Both the position numbers and the translations under genes were made by a program. DNA of 64,000 bases, from NCBI GenBank assembly GCA_963771435.1, contig CAVYTF010000027.1, positions 62,001 through 126,000 on the forward strand, given 5' to 3'. The first letter of the stretch is position 1; every line of letters begins with the position of its first letter. The notes beneath the pieces are model-generated. The model worked only from the letters and a program-made list of their open reading frames with translations, was not told the origin of the DNA and searched no databases. The DNA comes from CAVYTF01 sp963771435. GTDB lineage: Bacteria > Bacteroidota > Bacteroidia > Chitinophagales > Chitinophagaceae. Positions 9,097 through 17,526 of the stretch are shown in pieces.

Positions 9097-10272
9097 ATGA
9101 TAAAAGTTCTGTTGAAAAAAAGAATTGCGCCTCGCATTGCGAATGGCCATCCATGGATATATGGAAATGAGATTGAAAGTATTTCAGGAGATATAACTCC
9201 GGGCGATATAGTAGATGTGTTCTTTGCAGGAGAAAAGTTTTGCGGCAGGGGATATATTAATCAACAATCCCAGATCGCCGTACGATTGCTCACACGCAAA
9301 AAGGAAGAAATTAATGAACAATTTTTTTATAAAAAGATAGAAGCTGCATGGCTTTACAGGCAAAAGATTGGCTACACAGAAAACTGCCGTTTGGTTTTTG
9401 GCGAAGCGGATGAATTACCTGCGCTCATCATTGATAAATTCAACGATTATTTTGTTATCCAGACTTTATCCTTTGGCATTGATGTTTGGAAACCTGCCAT
9501 TGTAAAAGCATTGCAAGGTATTTTTAATCCAAAAGGCATTTATGAAAGAAATGATGTGCCGGTCCGTGAACTCGAAGGATTGCCGCAGCAAAAAGGATTT
9601 TTATCTGCGCCTTTTGATACAAATATCATCATTAATGAAAATGGTTTACAGTTTTTTGTTGACATCGAAAACGGGCAAAAGACCGGCTATTTTCTTGACC
9701 AGCATGATAACCGCCTCGCCATTCAGCATATAGTAAAAGATGCAGATGTTTTAGGAGCATTTTCTTATACCGGCACTTTTGAAATTCATGCGGCGCATTA
9801 TGGAGCTAAAAGTGTACTCGGAATCGATATTTCTGAAAACGCCATTGCGCAGGCAAATAAAAATGCTGCTTTAAACGGCCTTGATAATATTTGCAAATTT
9901 GAAACAGTAAATGCTTTTGATGCATTAAAATTATGGTCAAAAGGAGGCAGGCAATACGATGTGGTAATGCTTGACCCGCCTGCTTTTACAAAAAGCCGTG
10001 AGAATATAAACAAAGCGCTTACCGGTTATAAGGAAATAAATCTTCGCGGGATGAAATTGTTGAAAAATGGCGGTTTCTTGGTAACCTCAAGCTGCACCAA
10101 TCTTGTTTCACCTGAAATGTTTTTGCAGACCATTGAAATAGCCGCTAAAGATGCTCATAAAAAAATAAGGCAGGTAATTTTTCAATCACAATCCAGTGAC
10201 CACCCTATTATCTGGGGTATGGAAAATACAAACTATCTTAAATTCTTAATTGTGGAAGTAAGAGATAAATGA
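9097..10272 (+). CDS. Class I SAM-dependent rRNA (cytosine-C5) methyltransferase, RlmI-like
   Basis: A 391-residue protein. An N-terminal PUA RNA-binding domain (about 1-75; RIANGHPWIYGNEI) precedes an RlmI/RlmK-type methyltransferase domain. SAM-binding strands appear at ADVLGAFSYTGTFEIHAA and VLGIDIS. The catalytic region has DPPAFTKSR (about 295) and the cysteine motif TSSCTNLVSPEMF (about 330). Such proteins methylate 23S rRNA (C1962 in E. coli RlmI). The target here is inferred. A monocistronic layout with a possible leaderless start is described separately. Confidence 0.88.
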   Translation: MIKVLLKKRIAPRIANGHPWIYGNEIESISGDITPGDIVDVFFAGEKFCGRGYINQQSQIAVRLLTRKKEEINEQFFYKKIEAAWLYRQKIGYTENCRLVFGEADELPALIIDKFNDYFVIQTLSFGIDVWKPAIVKALQGIFNPKGIYERNDVPVRELEGLPQQKGFLSAPFDTNIIINENGLQFFVDIENGQKTGYFLDQHDNRLAIQHIVKDADVLGAFSYTGTFEIHAAHYGAKSVLGIDISENAIAQANKNAALNGLDNICKFETVNAFDALKLWSKGGRQYDVVMLDPPAFTKSRENINKALTGYKEINLRGMKLLKNGGFLVTSSCTNLVSPEMFLQTIEIAAKDAHKKIRQVIFQSQSSDHPIIWGMENTNYLKFLIVEVRDK

Positions 10273-10301
10273 GAATTGAGAAAGGAAAATTGAGAATAAA
10301 A

Positions 10302-10673
10302 CTATTTCACCACTTGGAACTTTCCGCTTTCAACGATGCGTCCCTCTTTATCGCGAAGCTGGAAAACATAAATGCCGCGGTAATAATCATTAAGGCCAAT
10401 AGTAAGCGTAGAAGCTAAAACAGGCAGCTCAGTCATTTTTCTTCCGCTAAAACTATATACCTGCAACACGAAACTATGGTCAATATCTTTCTCAAAATCA
10501 AAATTAATAAAAGAAGTGGCGGGGTTCGGATAGCATTTTACTTCTTTTACCTGTACAGTTGGGTCTGGAGAATCATTAAATGATGAAAAAACCAGCAACA
10601 TTCCTCCTGCCAGCAAAGCCGAAAGGAGCAAAGTTTTTAAAGAAATAAGATAGTTGCGTAAAGTTTTCATCAT
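10302..10673 (-). CDS. Small T9SS C-terminal-domain protein
   Basis: About 124 residues from the double ATG at 10673/10670. There is a hydrophobic signal segment (LKTLLLSALLAGGMLLVFS), a short linker, and then a type IX secretion sorting domain: VKCYPNPATSFINFDF, VYSFSGRKM, YRGIYVFQLRDKEGRIVESGKFQVVK. Sorting domains normally sit behind a large cargo, but here almost nothing lies between signal and sorting domain. It may therefore be a minimal exported protein or the relic of a longer gene. It is a separate minus-strand unit downstream of the hypothetical gene at 10868. Confidence 0.75.
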   Translation of the reverse strand: MMKTLRNYLISLKTLLLSALLAGGMLLVFSSFNDSPDPTVQVKEVKCYPNPATSFINFDFEKDIDHSFVLQVYSFSGRKMTELPVLASTLTIGLNDYYRGIYVFQLRDKEGRIVESGKFQVVK

Positions 10674-10775
10674 TCGGTCATCAGTAAAAAACAAAAATAC
10701 TATTAATATCATTTCCAACCAAATGCCACAGTTCCTTATTCCCCAAAAAATCTTTTCTTAATTTATTCTTAATAA

Positions 10776-10805
10776 AAAAAATGCGGCGTAGACACGCTGC
10801 ATTTT
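10776..10805 (-). terminator. Terminator after the FN3-like hypothetical gene
   Basis: AAATGCGGCG and CGCTGCATTT form a stem of about ten pairs (one wobble) with the loop TAGACA. On the minus strand it is followed by a T run. It lies 63 bp beyond the stop at 10868. Confidence 0.7.
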
Positions 10806-10867
10806 CATTTTTTGACCTAAAACTATGAATCACCCATTTAAAACCTAAGAACCTTCTTAAATTATTT

Positions 10868-11533
10868 TTATTGCGGCGTCACTTCCTGGCTGTCGGTAAG
10901 CGGGCCGGCGCCTGCACGGTTCACGGCGCACATTACTACATTCAGCGGCACTTTGCTTGGCAGATCTCCCACATGAATTTTGGGATGCGTATCTACAATG
11001 ACATATATATTGGTGGTGCCAACGGTGAAAATAAGCGTATCCCCGTTTTGCGCAACAGTTACGCCATCAGGAAAAGCAGCCAATAAGTAGGCGGCGGCAT
11101 TGTGCATAGAATCAGCAGAAGCTGTAAATGTGCCCTTTGGTTTTTCAGGGTTTACATTAAAATTAACCATCACCCCGGGCAACGGCGTGGGAACGCTTTC
11201 GCTTTGGGTAGGCGTGTAGCCAGACTCCCTTATAATAACTAAATTTCCGTTGGCAATAGAGCTAACATAGATCGCTGTTTGCCTAAAATCATCGTTCCAA
11301 ATCTTCACCGCGCCGGTCAATTTAGCCACCTCTGTGTGGTCGCCGGAAGCAGCCAACCCGGCGGCAGCCTGCATCGCATCCGTGTCTGCCTGCAATGTTT
11401 TGATTGAAATGGGCGGATTTGGCAGGTCAGTGGTGTTGTTAGTTAACCCTAAAATGACTTTGCCGCCGAGAATGAGCTTGTCCGGAACAGGTTCGTTCAA
11501 AAAATCGAGTGAACAGTGAACTTGAAGTGTCAT
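10868..11533 (-). CDS. Hypothetical protein with FN3-like C-terminus
   Basis: A 221-residue protein of unknown function with no signal peptide. The first half is alanine-rich and helical (DTDAMQAAAGLAASGD). The second half is strand-rich and ends VVMCAVNRAGAGPLTDSQEV, which resembles the last strands of a fibronectin type III domain. Its general design (helical N-part, FN3-like end, about 220-230 residues) recalls the protein at 37927-38625, although no direct alignment is obvious. Third codon positions are rich in G and C. Upstream lies the degenerate 21-bp array R2; downstream is a clear terminator. I assign no function. Confidence 0.7.
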   Translation of the reverse strand: MTLQVHCSLDFLNEPVPDKLILGGKVILGLTNNTTDLPNPPISIKTLQADTDAMQAAAGLAASGDHTEVAKLTGAVKIWNDDFRQTAIYVSSIANGNLVIIRESGYTPTQSESVPTPLPGVMVNFNVNPEKPKGTFTASADSMHNAAAYLLAAFPDGVTVAQNGDTLIFTVGTTNIYVIVDTHPKIHVGDLPSKVPLNVVMCAVNRAGAGPLTDSQEVTPQ

Positions 11534-11671
11534 AAAGCTTTGTTTTAGCAGTTTAAAAATTGTTTTTGAAAAAATAAAATTAAAAAAAATTATAAATACT
11601 CGCTAATTCAGGGTAAATTTTTTTAAAAAATATTTTCCCTACGTGCTCATCCCATGTTCCCTAAAGGCAAA

Positions 11672-11923
11672 ATCCACTTCCGAAGGCCAAAATAATCGAA
11701 TCTGGCGCGCAAATCCATGTCTTTTGAGGCAATATCCATTACACTTGCCCAAAAAAATTGGATCTACCCCTTCAGATCCAATTTTTTTACCCTCAGATCC
11801 ATTACACTCGCATAAGTAAGGTGGATTTTGGAAGAAAAAGCATGTAAACCGGGAGAAAAAACATGTTTTTTAAGCGGGAAAACATGGACTTGGGGTGGAG
11901 GAAGATGTTTTACGAGAGGTTAA
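11672..11923. repeat. R2: degenerate array with about 12 units of 21 bp
   Basis: An eroded array filling most of the gap between two minus-strand genes. ATCC anchors at 11672, 11713, 11734, 11776 and 11797 are separated by 41, 21, 42 and 21 bp. Then CATG/GATG anchors at 11841, 11862, 11883 and 11904 are exactly 21 bp apart. The two halves keep one approximate 21-bp register but have different unit sequences. The last unit runs into the stop codon of the gene at 11920. Confidence 0.75.
11751..11788. terminator. Strong hairpin inside R2
   Basis: AAAAAAATTGGATCT (11751-11765) is the exact reverse complement of AGATCCAATTTTTTT (11774-11788), with an 8-nt loop. The 15-bp stem with A/T tails could terminate transcription on either strand. 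It spans two units of R2. Confidence 0.65.
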
Positions 11924-12483
11924 CTGCTGATGTCAAAAACAAAGTCATTTTTGTTAAAACGATCAACGTAAAGGGAACCCTTTTTGTTTTCAATATAGCT
12001 TGCTAGCGTTACTGCATCTAAAGGGAATGATTGGCTTGTCATTCGGATTTTTTTGTCACCATCGTGATAATTATAAATAATTACAGATTGCTCCATATAG
12101 TCTTGTCTATAATTTCTATTGGGATCGTACAGTCCGTCAATCAGTTTAGCTCTGGAACTACTTTCACTTTCCGCTTCTTCATAATGATTATTATTTCTGA
12201 TCTCACAATTATCAGCGGTAAGCAAAAATTTTTCCCCCTTTAGTTTAAGTGCCTCAAGATGTTCTTTATTAAATTTTTCCTGGTTAGAAACTTTAGTTGA
12301 TAAGAAAATATAAATAAAATAAAGCCCTGCAGATCCAATAGCAATGCTCACAAAAAACCAAAATGTTGACAAAGGAATTACAGAACCGTTATAGGATCTA
12401 AAAAACACATAGCCGATAAATCCAATTACGACAAAAAGAAAACCAATTGCGGCAAGAAGAGAACGTGTAAATTTTTTAAGCAT
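11920..12483 (-). CDS. Hypothetical two-helix membrane protein
   Basis: About 187 residues from the ATG at 12483 (MLKKFTRSLLAAIGF). Two adjacent transmembrane helices (about 8-30 and 38-62) are followed by a soluble domain of about 120 residues with mixed charge and no motif I recognise. The topology suggests an inner-membrane protein with a cytoplasmic or periplasmic tail. A longer frame from 12510 would add nine residues in front. The function is unknown. The next gene upstream is divergent. Confidence 0.65.
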   Translation of the reverse strand: MLKKFTRSLLAAIGFLFVVIGFIGYVFFRSYNGSVIPLSTFWFFVSIAIGSAGLYFIYIFLSTKVSNQEKFNKEHLEALKLKGEKFLLTADNCEIRNNNHYEEAESESSSRAKLIDGLYDPNRNYRQDYMEQSVIIYNYHDGDKKIRMTSQSFPLDAVTLASYIENKKGSLYVDRFNKNDFVFDISS

Positions 12484-12596
12484 GTCTAACTGAGTTCGAA
12501 CAAAACACAAATTACAGGAACTGCATTATTCACAAATATTTATTTTATAAATTAAATTTCCTATTCCCCAAAATATTGCGGCAATTTGCAGCCATC

Positions 12597-13508
12597 ATGG
12601 CAAAACGCGCAGTGGAGTTCATTTTCTTTGGCAATTATTTTATAGGCCTCCTTGCCATTGCGCTTTCCGTGGAGTCTGCCATGCAACTGAGATTGCCTCT
12701 CAACACGATTCCTTACTACCTGGCTCTTTTTTCCGCCACGGTCATTTATTATAGTTATGCTTACATGGGGCCACTCAGCGCAGGTGCATCTGTTAATCCC
12801 AGAACGGAATGGTACAGGGCAAATCACCGCTTTATTGTTTGGAGCCAGCGGGTTTTGCTGGCGGTTTGCCTGGTGTGCGGCATCATTTTTTTGAGTGAAG
12901 ATCATATTTTCATTCAGCATTTACCATTATGGTGCTGGGGCGCCATAACCTTGGTTTTGCTTGCCGGGTTTTTGTATTATGGCCTGCTTCCTAAATCCTT
13001 TTACCGCCTCAATTTGCGCAATACCGGCTGGTTCAAAGCCTTTGTGATCGGTTTTGTTTGGGCATGTTGCGCCAATCTTTTATCGTTCATCGCCCTGCGG
13101 ATGGAAAAAGGAAATTATCCCGCAGATCCGCAGGTGTTCGCGTGGCTTTTTGTAAAAAACTGGATGTTCTGCACAGTGAACGCCATCATGTTCGACATTA
13201 AAGATTATGCCGACGACTCCAACCGCCAGCTAAAAACTTTTGTAGTACGGTTTGGGCTGCGCAAAACAATATTCTATGTGCTGCTTCCGCTGGTGGTGGT
13301 GGGCATGCTGTCAGTTCTTGCCGTAACCACTACAAGGCATTTAGGATGGATCCCTATTCTTTTCAATCTTTTTCCTTTTATTTTATTTCTCATCATCGCC
13401 TGGTCAATGCAAAAGCCGCATAAAATAATTTATTACCTGGTGGTGATCGATGGGCTTATATTTTTAAAAGCCCTTTGCGGCATTGCCGGGATGCAGTTTG
13501 TAAAATGA
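12597..13508 (+). CDS. UbiA-like prenyltransferase-family membrane protein
   Basis: About 303 residues with eight or so hydrophobic helices. The cytoplasmic loop NAIMFDIKDYADDSNRQ (about 200-216) matches the second Asp-rich motif of UbiA prenyltransferases, and KTFVVRFGLRKT follows as in that family. The first Asp-rich motif (N-D-x-x-D) is not present; YMGPLSAGASVNPRTEW stands in its place. The protein may therefore bind a different substrate or have lost prenyl transfer. I chose the ATG at 12597 over an in-frame TTG at 12576. It is followed 18 bp later by a methyltransferase gene and may form an operon with it. Confidence 0.65.
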   Translation: MAKRAVEFIFFGNYFIGLLAIALSVESAMQLRLPLNTIPYYLALFSATVIYYSYAYMGPLSAGASVNPRTEWYRANHRFIVWSQRVLLAVCLVCGIIFLSEDHIFIQHLPLWCWGAITLVLLAGFLYYGLLPKSFYRLNLRNTGWFKAFVIGFVWACCANLLSFIALRMEKGNYPADPQVFAWLFVKNWMFCTVNAIMFDIKDYADDSNRQLKTFVVRFGLRKTIFYVLLPLVVVGMLSVLAVTTTRHLGWIPILFNLFPFILFLIIAWSMQKPHKIIYYLVVIDGLIFLKALCGIAGMQFVK

Positions 13509-13526
13509 TGATTTATTAATAAATCG

Positions 13527-14233
13527 ATGCCTACTAACTATAATAAAATTGCGAAGTATTATGATCTTATAAGCCGACTGGTTTATGGCAAAGCCATCAT
13601 TAAAGCACAGGTGAGTTTATTAAAGTTTATTCCGGCTAATAGTTCTGTTTTAATTATCGGCGGCGGCACAGGTTGGGTTTTGGAAGAGTTGGCGAAAATT
13701 CATCAAGAAGGCCTGACCATTATTTATGTCGAAAATTCCTCAAAAATGATCGCGCTTGCGCAAAAAGAGATCGTGGAAAGAATAGAGTAGTATTTATTAA
13801 TGAACCAATAGAAAATTATATTTCAAGAGATAGACAGGATGTGATACTAACCGCTTTTTTGTTTGATAATTTTCGGGAAGAAAAAATAAAAATTGTTTTC
13901 AGCAAATTAAATTCAATGCTTAAAAAGGAAGGCTTATGGCTATTTGCCGATTTTGTGGATGATAAAAAAAATGGGATATGGTGGCAGCAATTACTTTTAA
14001 AGACAATGTATGTTTTCTTTCGCATCGCCTGCAATATAGAAGCGCAGCAACTTATAAATATGGATGAGTTTTTTGAAAAAGAATATGTCAACCTGTTCGA
14101 GGCGCGCTTTTATGGAAGGTTTATAAAAGCTATAGTTTATAAAAGGGCAAAATTTATTGAGGCAAAAGAACGATGGTTGGCGATGCTACCGTATCGCTTA
14201 TGTTCCCGGCATTATCTTTCATCCAGAACCTAA
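13527..14233 (+). CDS. SAM-dependent methyltransferase (one frameshift)
   Basis: A class I methyltransferase. SAM-binding motif I is SVLIIGGGTGWVLEELA and the acidic strand end is IIYVENSSKMI. The first frame stops at 13790 after QKEIVERIE. The product continues in another frame as VVFINEPIENYISRDRQDVILTAFLFDNF. Restoring one G in GAGTAGTA (about 13785) rejoins the two parts. The 3' end of the second frame (to 14233) overlaps the convergent lipoprotein gene by 80 bp, so the true stop may be near 14157. It follows the UbiA-like gene, perhaps acting on the same small molecule. Confidence 0.7.
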
Positions 14234-14645
14234 AGTAGCAGGAATCCGTTATCTGCTCTCCGCCAGTGCCTTCAGTGCAGGGCGAAATGCTCCCATTTAC
14301 TCCATCTTCGGTTGCATTGGTAAAACTCATGGTTATGGTTGCATTAATATTATTGTTTCCGGTAAACTGCGGCATTGAAAAACCATTCCCCCTGATAGTA
14401 GAATCATTGCCGGTAGAATCATTGCCAATACAGGCGGGAATAAATGTGATGCGTTTCATAAAAATGCTATCCTGAATATCGCCTTGTTTATCCGTCACGT
14501 TAAGTTTGAACTGAACTAAAGCGCCATTTGGAAAATAGGTGCCATTCACGCTGGTGAAGGTAAGGTGAGGGTTGGTGGTGTAAACATCCTTCCCGCAGGA
14601 AACCATCGCAAGGGCAATAAAAACTATCAATACTTTTGCTTTCAT
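14154..14645 (-). CDS. Hypothetical lipoprotein
   Basis: 163 residues. The signal peptide MKAKVLIVFIALAMVSCGKD ends in a lipobox (MVSC), so the mature protein is probably lipid-anchored. The rest is threonine- and asparagine-rich, contains three further cysteines, and looks like a small beta-sandwich (KLNVTDKQGDIQDSIF, WMKDNAGNISDTV). I recognise no named family. It is divergent from the LuxE-like gene and convergent with the methyltransferase. Confidence 0.75.
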   Translation of the reverse strand: MKAKVLIVFIALAMVSCGKDVYTTNPHLTFTSVNGTYFPNGALVQFKLNVTDKQGDIQDSIFMKRITFIPACIGNDSTGNDSTIRGNGFSMPQFTGNNNINATITMSFTNATEDGVNGSISPCTEGTGGEQITDSCYFRFWMKDNAGNISDTVASPTIVLLPQ

Positions 14646-14692
14646 TTTTTTTATTTCGGCTCAAATTTAAACAAAACAAATTATCTCTTTCC

Positions 14693-15675
14693 GTGAACGC
14701 ATTTTTTGTTAACAATATTTTGGACGACCGCCTTTCTTTTGACGAGAAGGCAATTGAATTATTTAATTATCAATATCAAAATAACGCTGTTTATAAAAGC
14801 TGGTGTGATGCATTAGGCATTGTACCTGCAACAGTAAAAGATATATCCCAAATTCCTTTTTTACCAGTTTCTTTTTTTAAAACGCATAAGATCATTTGCG
14901 GACATTTTGAGCCTGAAACAATTTTTGAAAGCAGCGGAACCACGCAAACAATAAACAGTAGGCATTATGTAAAGGACGTTTCGCTTTATAAAAAGAGCTT
15001 TACAAAAGCATTTGAATTGTTTTATGGCGATATAAAAGAATGGTGCATCATAGCCCTGCTTCCCTCCTATCTTGAAAGAAATAATTCGTCTTTAGTAATG
15101 ATGGCAGATGAATTGATAAAAGCTTTCGGGGCATACACAAAGTGGTTTTTATTTATATGATTTTGAAAAGCTAGCTAAGGAATTGAAAGAACTAGAAAAG
15201 AACAATCAAAAAACCTTATTGTTTGGGGTAACTTACGCGCTACTTGATTTTGCCGAGCAATATCCAGTGCAACCTTTGAATAATACGACCGTCATGGAAA
15301 CCGGTGGCATGAAAGGCAGGCAGAAAGAAATAACCAGACAGGAGGTACATAAGATATTAAAGAAATGTTTTGGGGTTAATAAAATACATTCAGAATATGG
15401 GATGACGGAACTGCTGAGTCCAAGCCTATTCAAAAGGGGAAGGGATATTTGTTTGCCCGCCGTGGATGAAAGTATTGGCGCGGGATGAGGAAGACCCATT
15501 GACTGTAAAAAAGACGGGCAAAGGCGTGTTGAATATTATTGACCTTGCAAATGTATATAGCTGCGCTTTTATTGCGGTGGATGATATAGGAGTCATTAAT
15601 GCCGATGATACTTTTGAAGTGCAGGGCAGGTTGGATGCGGCTGACTTACGCGGGTGTAGCTTGCTGGCAATATAA
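14693..15675 (+). CDS. LuxE-family acyl-protein synthetase-like (two frameshifts)
   Basis: A member of the LuxE/acyl-protein synthetase branch of adenylate-forming enzymes, which activate a carboxylic acid with ATP. Seen in order: FESSGTTQTINSRHYV (P-loop-like motif, about 80-95), VTYALLDFAEQ, ETGGMKGRQKEITRQEVH, IHSEYGMTELLSP, and the C-terminal DLANVYSCAFIAVDDIGVI and GRLDAADLRGCS. The three pieces lie in three frames. The joins are near 15142 (one G missing from a run gives KVGFYLYDF) and near 15455. I chose the GTG at 14693 as start, which leaves 47 bp to the divergent lipoprotein gene. The substrate is unknown. Confidence 0.75.
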
Positions 15676-15682
15676 AAATGCT

Positions 15683-15713
15683 TTTGCTTCTCATGGATGG
15701 CTGCTTATATTTG
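15683..15713 (+). promoter_or_regulatory. Bacteroidota-type promoter of tRNA-Leu
   Basis: TTTG (15683-15686), 19 bp, then TATATTTG (15706-15713): a perfect consensus promoter 13 bp before the tRNA. Confidence 0.8.
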
Positions 15714-15726
15714 CAGGCCCGAAAAT

Positions 15727-15810
15727 GCCCGGGTGGCGAAACTGGTAGACGCACTGTGTTCAGGTCGCAGCGTTCGCAAGGATGTGCTGGTTCGAATCCA
15801 GTCCCGGGCA
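15727..15810 (+). tRNA. tRNA-Leu (anticodon CAG)
   Basis: A class II tRNA with a long variable arm. The acceptor GCCCGGG pairs with CCCGGGC. The anticodon stem CTGTG/CGCAG encloses TTCAGGT with anticodon CAG. The T arm is CTGG-TTCGAAT-CCAG. The discriminator is A and CCA is not encoded. Confidence 0.95.
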
Positions 15811-15813
15811 CTA

Positions 15814-15837
15814 ACCACTCTTTAGAGTGGTTTTTTT
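15814..15837 (+). terminator. Terminator of tRNA-Leu
   Basis: ACCACTC-TTTA-GAGTGGT followed by six T residues, starting 4 bp after the tRNA. A classic intrinsic terminator. Confidence 0.85.
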
Positions 15838-15894
15838 GTGCCTGCACTTATGGCAGGAGGTAATAATGCATAAGGAAAATGTGGGAGTCTGGTG

Positions 15895-15938
15895 AAGGTG
15901 GCAGGAAGGACGCAGCAAGGTGGCAGGGAGGAGGAAGG
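15895..15938. repeat. Two-copy 22-bp vestigial repeat
   Basis: AAGGTGGCAGG occurs at 15895 and again at 15917 in a purine-rich tract. It could be the remnant or seed of an array like R1-R8, but with only two copies this is uncertain. The rest of 15838-16021 shows no gene. Confidence 0.35.
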
Positions 15939-16021
15939 GGCTAAACGGGAAATTTTTTGGATGAATAAATGAAATTTTGACAGGTTAGAAATAATAAAAT
16001 TGTTTACTTTCTATACAATAC

Positions 16022-16056
16022 AAAAAAATCAACCCTATAACAAGGTTGATTTTTTT
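16022..16056 (-). terminator. Bidirectional terminator after the LamG/T9SS gene
   Basis: AAAAAAATCAACC and GGTTGATTTTTTT are exact reverse complements (13 bp, 9-nt loop). The hairpin is 34 bp beyond the minus-strand stop codon at 16090. Confidence 0.85.
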
Positions 16057-16089
16057 GATAAAATGAACATCAACAAAATAATTGAAGAA

Positions 16090-17424
16090 TTACTTTACTA
16101 TTAGTTTTTGGTTTTGTCTGGTGGTGCCGTTAACCCAAACAATTTCATAAATGCCTGAACTGAGATTGTTTGTATTGATATTCGTTTGAAGAGTATTTGC
16201 TGCAACGGTTGTTACATTGATTGTTCTGCCCATCATATCTAACACTTTGAGTTGTGTGGTAGTATTTGTTGTTGCAGGAAAGGTAACAGTTGCATAGTTC
16301 ACGGCGGGATTGGGAAATACTTTTATAGTAGTATTTGTACTGCTTCCTAAAGGAAGTTCAATAACCTTGCTGAAAGTAGATCTTCCATCTTTGTCCATGA
16401 ACTTCAACCTGTAATAAACATTTGCATTTGCAAAGGAAGGGGCATCATTAAACCCGTAGTTGTTTATTGAAGTGGAACCCTTTGAAGGCAGAACGCCAAC
16501 ATTAGAAAAGTTACTGCCTGTATAGCTTCTTTGTATAATATTCGAGGCCGTGTTTACTTCGTCAAATGTTGTCCATGAAAGTTGTGCCCGCTGTTTAACC
16601 ATAACGACTTTGAAATCTGTTAGTGTAAGGGGCATAGCAGTAGCACAATAAAGGGAATACTCCCTTACTTCAGCAGTATCAAGAGCTCGGTTGTAAATAC
16701 GCACTTCATCCATTACTCCATTATACCAAAAAGGATAATCACTTCTGTTTAATCTACCCAAAAAGAGATCATAGGAATTTGTAAATGTAAGACCACTTAC
16801 AGGAGTTACCTCTGGTACACAATCTAAATAAAAAACTGTATTTGTGCCATCATAAGTATATACCAAGCTATGCCACACATTTTTATTTACATAACTAAGC
16901 GTATCGTTATCGCCTATGCCGTAATAACTTTCCTGTGCTGAATCAACAGTAGGAATCGAACAATTTTGCTCGTTCTCTATATAAGTATCGCTAAAAGTAA
17001 TACTATAATCGCCAGTGAGTCCTTCAAAATCGCCTTTTTGAATTATTTTGTTCCCGTGGCAGGCGCCAGAATAGAAGCCTTCAACCTTTACCCATGCACA
17101 CAAACTTAAAGTGTTGTTTGCAGGATTAAGGGAAGGACTGTTGGGTATTTGTATATAGTTGTCTGTGCCATTAAAAGAGTATGCGCTATTGGGGTTGCCG
17201 TAATAATCATTCGTTAGCGTTGCATTGTTGAATGTGGCATTATTATTATTGCCACTTTCATCATTTGCGTTACCGTTGAAAGGATAATAGGCAACAAGGC
17301 CGGAATCTAAATTTACCTGGGAATGTGCCTGTTGGAAGGATAGTATCAGCATTAAAAAAGGCAGTGCCCAATAGGATAGTTTGAGTGTTGTAGCAGGCTT
17401 TTTAAAAGGATAAAAGTTTTTCAT
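16090..17424 (-). CDS. Secreted LamG-like protein with T9SS sorting domain
   Basis: 444 residues. There is a signal peptide (to about 36, ending QQAHSQ), then a LamG/concanavalin-like beta-sandwich (about 40-260) with GLVAYYPFNGNANDESGN, YIQIPNSPSLNP and GVMDEVRIYNRALDTAEV, all typical of LamG-like proteins in this phylum. A linker with SWTTFDEVNTASNIIQRS follows, as in many T9SS cargoes. The C-terminal sorting domain is VFPNPAVNYATVTFP to SSGIYEIVWVNG...QKLIVK. It is expected to be exported across the outer membrane and attached or released. The ligand is unknown; LamG domains usually bind glycans or proteins. Confidence 0.85.
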   Translation of the reverse strand: MKNFYPFKKPATTLKLSYWALPFLMLILSFQQAHSQVNLDSGLVAYYPFNGNANDESGNNNNATFNNATLTNDYYGNPNSAYSFNGTDNYIQIPNSPSLNPANNTLSLCAWVKVEGFYSGACHGNKIIQKGDFEGLTGDYSITFSDTYIENEQNCSIPTVDSAQESYYGIGDNDTLSYVNKNVWHSLVYTYDGTNTVFYLDCVPEVTPVSGLTFTNSYDLFLGRLNRSDYPFWYNGVMDEVRIYNRALDTAEVREYSLYCATAMPLTLTDFKVVMVKQRAQLSWTTFDEVNTASNIIQRSYTGSNFSNVGVLPSKGSTSINNYGFNDAPSFANANVYYRLKFMDKDGRSTFSKVIELPLGSSTNTTIKVFPNPAVNYATVTFPATTNTTTQLKVLDMMGRTINVTTVAANTLQTNINTNNLSSGIYEIVWVNGTTRQNQKLIVK

Positions 17425-17526
17425 AAAATGATTTTTTACAAACTTAATAGAAGGTTATGAATAACAACACCATAAGTTAAAAAATTTTTAAAAATAATTT
17501 AAACAATGCTAATTACTTTTGAAATA

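Noticed and set aside
13785..13790. Programmed ribosomal frameshifting in the interrupted genes
   Set aside because: The breaks have no common slippery heptamer or downstream structure and occur in unrelated families.
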